A stretch of DNA of 64,000 bases from Polynucleobacter finlandensis. Lineage in GTDB: Bacteria; Pseudomonadota; Gammaproteobacteria; Burkholderiales; Burkholderiaceae. The stretch is taken from NCBI RefSeq assembly GCF_018881755.1, contig NZ_JACVPS010000006.1:1-64000 (forward strand). The letters are read 5' to 3'. A model generated the notes under the pieces. That model had not been told where the DNA came from and made no database searches. It was given only the letters and a program-made list of their open reading frames with translations. The position numbers and the translations under genes are program-made. This document shows positions 61,017 to 64,000 of the stretch, piece after piece. Position 1 is the stretch's first letter; every line of letters begins with the position of its first letter.

Positions 61017-61154
61017 TCACTCTTCGGGATCGTTGTTAAAACGGATGCCACAGGGCAAAAGTAGGGGTTCTTTAAGCTCCTTCACAGCACGCCTATAAGC
61101 GACTTCCATTACCTTCTCTAGAGTTATCTTCTCAGCAAGGCTTCCTAGCTGCAA
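61017..61154 (-). CDS. Possible small gene or gene remnant
   Basis: The minus-strand frame is open from 61205 to a stop at 61017. From TTG 61154 it gives 45 residues (MQLGSLAEKITLEKVMEVAY, then RRAVKELKEPLLLPCGIRFNNDPEE), or 30 from ATG 61109. The residue makeup looks protein-like, and it lies downstream of the polymerase-like gene on the same strand. No clear ribosome site. It may be a small third gene of the cassette, or the end of a decayed one. Confidence 0.35.
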   Translation of the reverse strand: MQLGSLAEKITLEKVMEVAYRRAVKELKEPLLLPCGIRFNNDPEE

Positions 61155-61325
61155 TACTTTTAGGACTTTTATCTCGCATCTATCATTAATAAACTCAGAA
61201 CTAAATCAATAATGAACTCAGAGGGCAACACCACTTTAGGTTACAGAGAATTAACTTAAAAATATGTCCCTATAAAGGGGTGGGGGTTGCCCCCTCGTTA
61301 CTAAGGTTAAGCTAAGGTAGTAATG

Positions 61326-61391
61326 AGCAATACCACCCCCAGTATTAGATCTAGTAATACCACCATAAGAAGTAACTAGATTAGTAATACC
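61326..61391. repeat. Iteron-like direct repeats
   Basis: AGCAATACCACC (61326), TAGTAATACCACC (61352) and TAGTAATACCAGA (61382) repeat with 27- and 30-bp spacing; the last two are each preceded by AGAT or AGATC and CTAG. A related AAGTAATACG occurs at about 63603. They lie just after the polymerase-like gene. Confidence 0.6.
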
Positions 61392-61419
61392 AGAGGTAGC
61401 TACTGGTCAACTAAAGGTA

Positions 61420-62709
61420 TCAATGCATTTCTTTGGTTACCTTGGAATCCCACCCAATAATGTGACTAAATGCTTCATGCATACATCCTTCAGGATGCTT
61501 GGAGTTCTGAGCGACTAAGAGTCCATCATGCAAGATCACGAAGCCATTATCCCGATCCATCATATTCATGACTGCTCTACCGATAATCCGGGATTCAAGA
61601 TTCATGAGCTCCATTCCAATCTCAGACTTTAGGTATTTCTTCAATATGGGTAGGTGCAGGATGAGGATGGTTTTAAGGGTGCTGTAACTGAGCTTGCATC
61701 CAGGAGGCATTAGACCTTCTGGACTATTTTTAAGTAAGGATGAGCTATTGAGTAGGGCATAAGCCAAAGTCTTAAACGTCCCCCTAAACTCTTCATAGCC
61801 AGGTATTAGAAAGGGGTCTTCTTGCGGTGCTTCTGTAGCGCCATCTCGATAGAGGAGCAGGTTGTAATACATAGCCTGGTAATCCAGATCCATAACCTTC
61901 TGCCCATCAATGCGGATTAGATGCCTCTCTTTAGCGGGGATGTTTTGCGCCCAATGTCCAAAATACCTTCCCCCTCGCTTAATCGTCCCTTGGTTAAAAA
62001 TTCGATGGTAGGAGGTACTAGATCGATCACATAAGTGGTCACCCGAATACTCAATCGTATGGCTCAGTAGGTAGTCATTGATCTTTCTAACGAAGGGGCG
62101 GATCGATTCCTTAATTTCTTTGCCCATATTTGTGGTGTCAGTGTAGTTAACTAACTCAGATGAGGACGAGGGCGTCTTTCTTTTAGATTTAAGAATAATG
62201 ACTTCCGTCTCCGGTCTAACGCTAAAACTTCCCCATTCCAGATCCCCATAGCAAATATCTTCAGTAAATCGAAGGGATGCCGCCTGTTGCACCAATGAAG
62301 TATCGCTTCCTCCGAAGGTTGAGCGAATCTGAATCATCTTCTTGGTTCCTACATCTTGGATGACTACCTTGGCATCGACAAGTATTTGAACTGCCCTAAC
62401 CACTAGTCTCTCAGTTATGAACTTGGGAAGATAGCGACTAGCTTGAAAGTTCTTCTTACCCATTGGATAAATTAAGGATGAATACCCCTGACTTTCCGCA
62501 TTTAGGAGATTGGCAAGAATATTAGTGACGATTGATTTAAGAAGGCGACCAGAGGATTTTCTGGTGAAGTCCTTGAGGTAATCCTGAAGATAGACCTCAA
62601 ATATTTCCTCAATGATTGATTCTGCTTCTGACCCTTCATTTGCCAGCAAGTTGTAATCAACCATCAGCGTGTCGGTTACAAGCTTGAAGTCCTTCTTAAC
62701 TCTTTTCAA
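61420..62709 (-). CDS. Compact family-A-type polymerase-like protein (TV-Pol-like)
   Basis: 429 residues from TTG 62709. The C-terminal half has the superfamily A motif series in order: QNIP (255-258) before motif A (VMDLDYQAMYYNLL, Asp 274/276); motif B RGTFKTLAYALLNS with Arg309-x3-Lys313 and Tyr317, as in the O-helix of DNA polymerase I; and motif C FVILHDGLLV with Asp395. Distances A to B (37) and B to C (82) are shorter than in Taq (53 and 122). No exonuclease domain is seen; residues 1-220 are unassigned. Motif C has HDG where DNA polymerases have HDE. A TTGA overlap couples it to the zinc-finger gene. Function inferred. Confidence 0.7.
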   Translation of the reverse strand: MKRVKKDFKLVTDTLMVDYNLLANEGSEAESIIEEIFEVYLQDYLKDFTRKSSGRLLKSIVTNILANLLNAESQGYSSLIYPMGKKNFQASRYLPKFITERLVVRAVQILVDAKVVIQDVGTKKMIQIRSTFGGSDTSLVQQAASLRFTEDICYGDLEWGSFSVRPETEVIILKSKRKTPSSSSELVNYTDTTNMGKEIKESIRPFVRKINDYLLSHTIEYSGDHLCDRSSTSYHRIFNQGTIKRGGRYFGHWAQNIPAKERHLIRIDGQKVMDLDYQAMYYNLLLYRDGATEAPQEDPFLIPGYEEFRGTFKTLAYALLNSSSLLKNSPEGLMPPGCKLSYSTLKTILILHLPILKKYLKSEIGMELMNLESRIIGRAVMNMMDRDNGFVILHDGLLVAQNSKHPEGCMHEAFSHIIGWDSKVTKEMH

Positions 62710-63434
62710 GTGATCCCCACCAAAGCAGACCGAACTCGTTTATCCAATTCTTCCTTCGAATCTATTCTCTTGGCAATAGCTTTACTAAATTGATACCCCG
62801 ATACACCGAAGACCTGGTTGAGAAGGTCGTATACGGTATTAACTTCAGGCACTCCCATCTCAACAACGTACTTGACTATTTTCTTACCTGTTCTCTTATT
62901 GATCAGAGCAGGGTCAACAAAGTGACTGATGCGTCTCACATGTTTAACCAGTTGATGCTTGTAAGACCTCTGATTAACAAAGATCCCAGGGGTGCTATCT
63001 TCAAAGCGCTGGAAGGATACCCACAGTAGCAACACCTCATCCATGGGAACATTCTTTAGAAGGCTCTGAAGCACCTGGTAGCCCTTGCGCTGACCTTTGA
63101 CACCCGCTAGTCCATCTGCTTGTTGCTTCAGGTATCTATCCACAGCTTTACCTAGGATCACCCAGCGTTCTCCCAAGGCTAATCTGAGGTCATGAAGAGA
63201 GGGGTTGCTCTTATTTGCCTCAAGTAACTCTTGGATTTCCTGGGTTGACCTCTGGAGACTGCTGATCTTGATCGACACTTGCATCGGGTCGCCCTTAAGG
63301 TGGAACCCGTGCTCATGCTTATTGCAGTATTTCTTGCCACTTTTCCTGTGTAGGGAACATCCAGCAATCTGACACTTACGACCGTACACCTGGGACATCT
63401 TTGCTTCACGTAAGGAGACTGGTGGCTGAGTCAT
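62706..63434 (-). CDS. Zinc-finger protein, partner of the polymerase-like protein
   Basis: 242 residues. Residues 18-51 hold CQIAGCSLHRKSGKKYCNKH and then a HLKGDP turn, the Cys/His finger seen beside HNH nucleases and in phage DNA-binding proteins; no HNH core follows. The rest is helical and basic with no motif I know (VSFQRFEDSTPGIFVNQRS, KHVRRISHFVDPALINKRTG). Its TGA overlaps the TTG of the polymerase-like gene. Probably binds nucleic acid and helps load or target the partner. ATG at 63398 is an alternative start. No clear ribosome site; GGTTAC repeats precede the start. Confidence 0.6.
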   Translation of the reverse strand: MTQPPVSLREAKMSQVYGRKCQIAGCSLHRKSGKKYCNKHEHGFHLKGDPMQVSIKISSLQRSTQEIQELLEANKSNPSLHDLRLALGERWVILGKAVDRYLKQQADGLAGVKGQRKGYQVLQSLLKNVPMDEVLLLWVSFQRFEDSTPGIFVNQRSYKHQLVKHVRRISHFVDPALINKRTGKKIVKYVVEMGVPEVNTVYDLLNQVFGVSGYQFSKAIAKRIDSKEELDKRVRSALVGIT

Positions 63435-63667
63435 GGTTACCCGGTGGTTACAGGTAGTTAACTCAAGATCCTGGTTGGATTCTTAATAGCTCTTGCCAAT
63501 AGCCATATTAAGGCACTTAGGGGTCAGGCTGGGAAGTGGGGTGGTTGAGTCAGTTTATGGGCGTCTCTAAACGGCCAGCAGTGGCCTTTGGAAAGTTAAA
63601 AAAGTAATACGCCATTAGCCATTTGAAATACGTAATTCAACGTAATCTTGGATGTGGAGATCTAGAT
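63435..63667. other. Intergenic stretch upstream of the zinc-finger gene
   Basis: 233 bp. Next to the start lies GGTTACCCGGTGGTTAC, a repeat of GGTTAC, and further on ATACGTAATTCAACGTAAT, a repeat of ACGTAAT. The promoter of the cassette should be here but I cannot place it. Confidence 0.4.
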
Positions 63668-63901
63668 TTAACGGCGCCGTCTTTGGTAATTTATTGTCAA
63701 AAGAAGAAACAAAAACATACCTACAATTAATGTCAACAAAGTAGTGCTATCACCCAAGCTTTCATAGAATACTGGACCGCCTAGGGCTGTCAGAATCCCA
63801 AAAATGAGCAGCGATACACCAAAAAAAGCGGTAATAGAAATAAGCCACAATTCAGTATCGCCTACTTGTACTTGACGTTTTTCGTTATAGATCTGATCCA
63901 T
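63668..63901 (-). CDS. Small two-helix membrane protein
   Basis: 77 residues. Two transmembrane helices (LWLISITAFFGVSLLIFGIL and LLTLIVGMFLFLLLTINY) and a basic tail (YQRRRR). GGAG lies eight bases before the ATG. No family recognised. It stands alone at the right edge, with its own promoter, and does not obviously belong to the polymerase cassette. Confidence 0.7.
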   Translation of the reverse strand: MDQIYNEKRQVQVGDTELWLISITAFFGVSLLIFGILTALGGPVFYESLGDSTTLLTLIVGMFLFLLLTINYQRRRR

Positions 63902-63933
63902 AGCAATTCTCCTTTTTCGAAGTCCTGAGACCT

Positions 63934-63961
63934 ACATTACGCCGACACAGGTAAATGTCAA
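63934..63961 (-). promoter_or_regulatory. Probable promoter of the small membrane protein
   Basis: On the minus strand a perfect TTGACA (63961-63956) lies about 55 bases before the start. A weak -10 (TAATGT, 16-bp spacing) follows. An inverted repeat GTAAAT/ATTTAC overlaps the -35 side. Confidence 0.5.
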
Positions 63962-64000
63962 TAAATATTTACGAGTAAAAAATGTATTGCATTGCAGAAT

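Larger units (their letters stand above)
60660..61419. other. Non-coding stretch with origin-like structure
   Basis: About 770 bp between the Bug gene and the polymerase-like gene. It holds an AT-rich part (60660-60730), three DnaA boxes, three perfect inverted repeats, a 23-bp imperfect tandem repeat (61180-61230), G/C-rich hairpin GGGGG-TTG-CCCCC (61282-61294) and iteron-like repeats (61326-61391). Itemised below. A full TTGACA at 60964-60969 has no good -10. It is the densest non-coding structure in the window. Confidence 0.6.

Overview
The window reads as chromosome of a free-living freshwater betaproteobacterium of the Burkholderiaceae, most like Polynucleobacter. This rests on protein resemblance, moderate GC, the thrS-infC-rpmI-rplT-pheS-pheT-ihfA order, a phasin gene, a Bug/TctC-type binding protein and betaproteobacterial TrpS and ThiE forms. 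No database search was run. Most genes are housekeeping and tightly packed.

Layout. 1-1.05 kb: 3' part of a histidine kinase with a 42-bp repeat array. 1.4-9.15 kb: tRNA-Val, the translation cluster thrS-infC-rpmI-rplT-pheS-pheT-ihfA, a MerR regulator and tRNA-Pro. 9.2-10.9 kb: a PaaI-type thioesterase, an H-NS-like protein and an HTH/receiver-like regulator. 11.2-16.7 kb: the 2-oxoglutarate dehydrogenase operon sucA-odhB-lpdA, then zapE, an RNase AM-type PHP protein, trpS, a methyltransferase, dapA and bamC. 22.7-36 kb: a lipoprotein, roxA, slyD, cysE, trmJ, suhB, lpxH, ppiB, a TPR lipoprotein, cysS, an AlkA-type glycosylase, accA, tilS, lysC, tRNA-Ser and another lipoprotein. 36-44 kb: a phasin, a 59-codon HTH gene paired with a small exported protein, an exported amidohydrolase/hydrolase pair, a zinc-ribbon Smr-like gene, a YqjD-YqjE-YqjK type operon, apt, a nucleosidase and an acyl-CoA ligase. 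44-50.8 kb: a sugar-acid dehydratase, an outer-membrane channel-like protein, a membrane protein, a parvulin, a TrhP-like U32 protein, an unknown gene and tRNA-Asn. 50.8-59.6 kb: a thiamine locus, with thiC-thiO-thiS-thiG-thiE behind a TPP riboswitch, convergent thiD, a Nudix hydrolase and a TPP-dependent enzyme. 59.6-60.6 kb: a Bug/TctC binding protein.

The right end (about 60.65-63.5 kb) is different. It holds a two-gene cassette: a zinc-finger protein overlapping a compact protein with the motif series of family-A DNA polymerases. Downstream lie about 770 bp with consecutive perfect inverted repeats, one made of two perfect DnaA boxes, a third DnaA box, and iteron-like direct repeats. I read this as a candidate integrated or domesticated minimal replicon related to the TV-Pol class of mobile-element polymerases. 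It is the most likely undescribed system here. Replication function is inference; motifs and repeats are visible directly.

How genes work together: the translation cluster and the four tRNAs supply protein synthesis. SucA-OdhB-Lpd run a TCA step that needs the TPP made by the thi locus. The Nudix enzyme between thiC and a TPP-dependent enzyme may remove damaged TPP analogues. DapA, LysC, CysE and CysS serve amino-acid supply, and AccA, LpxH and BamC serve the envelope.
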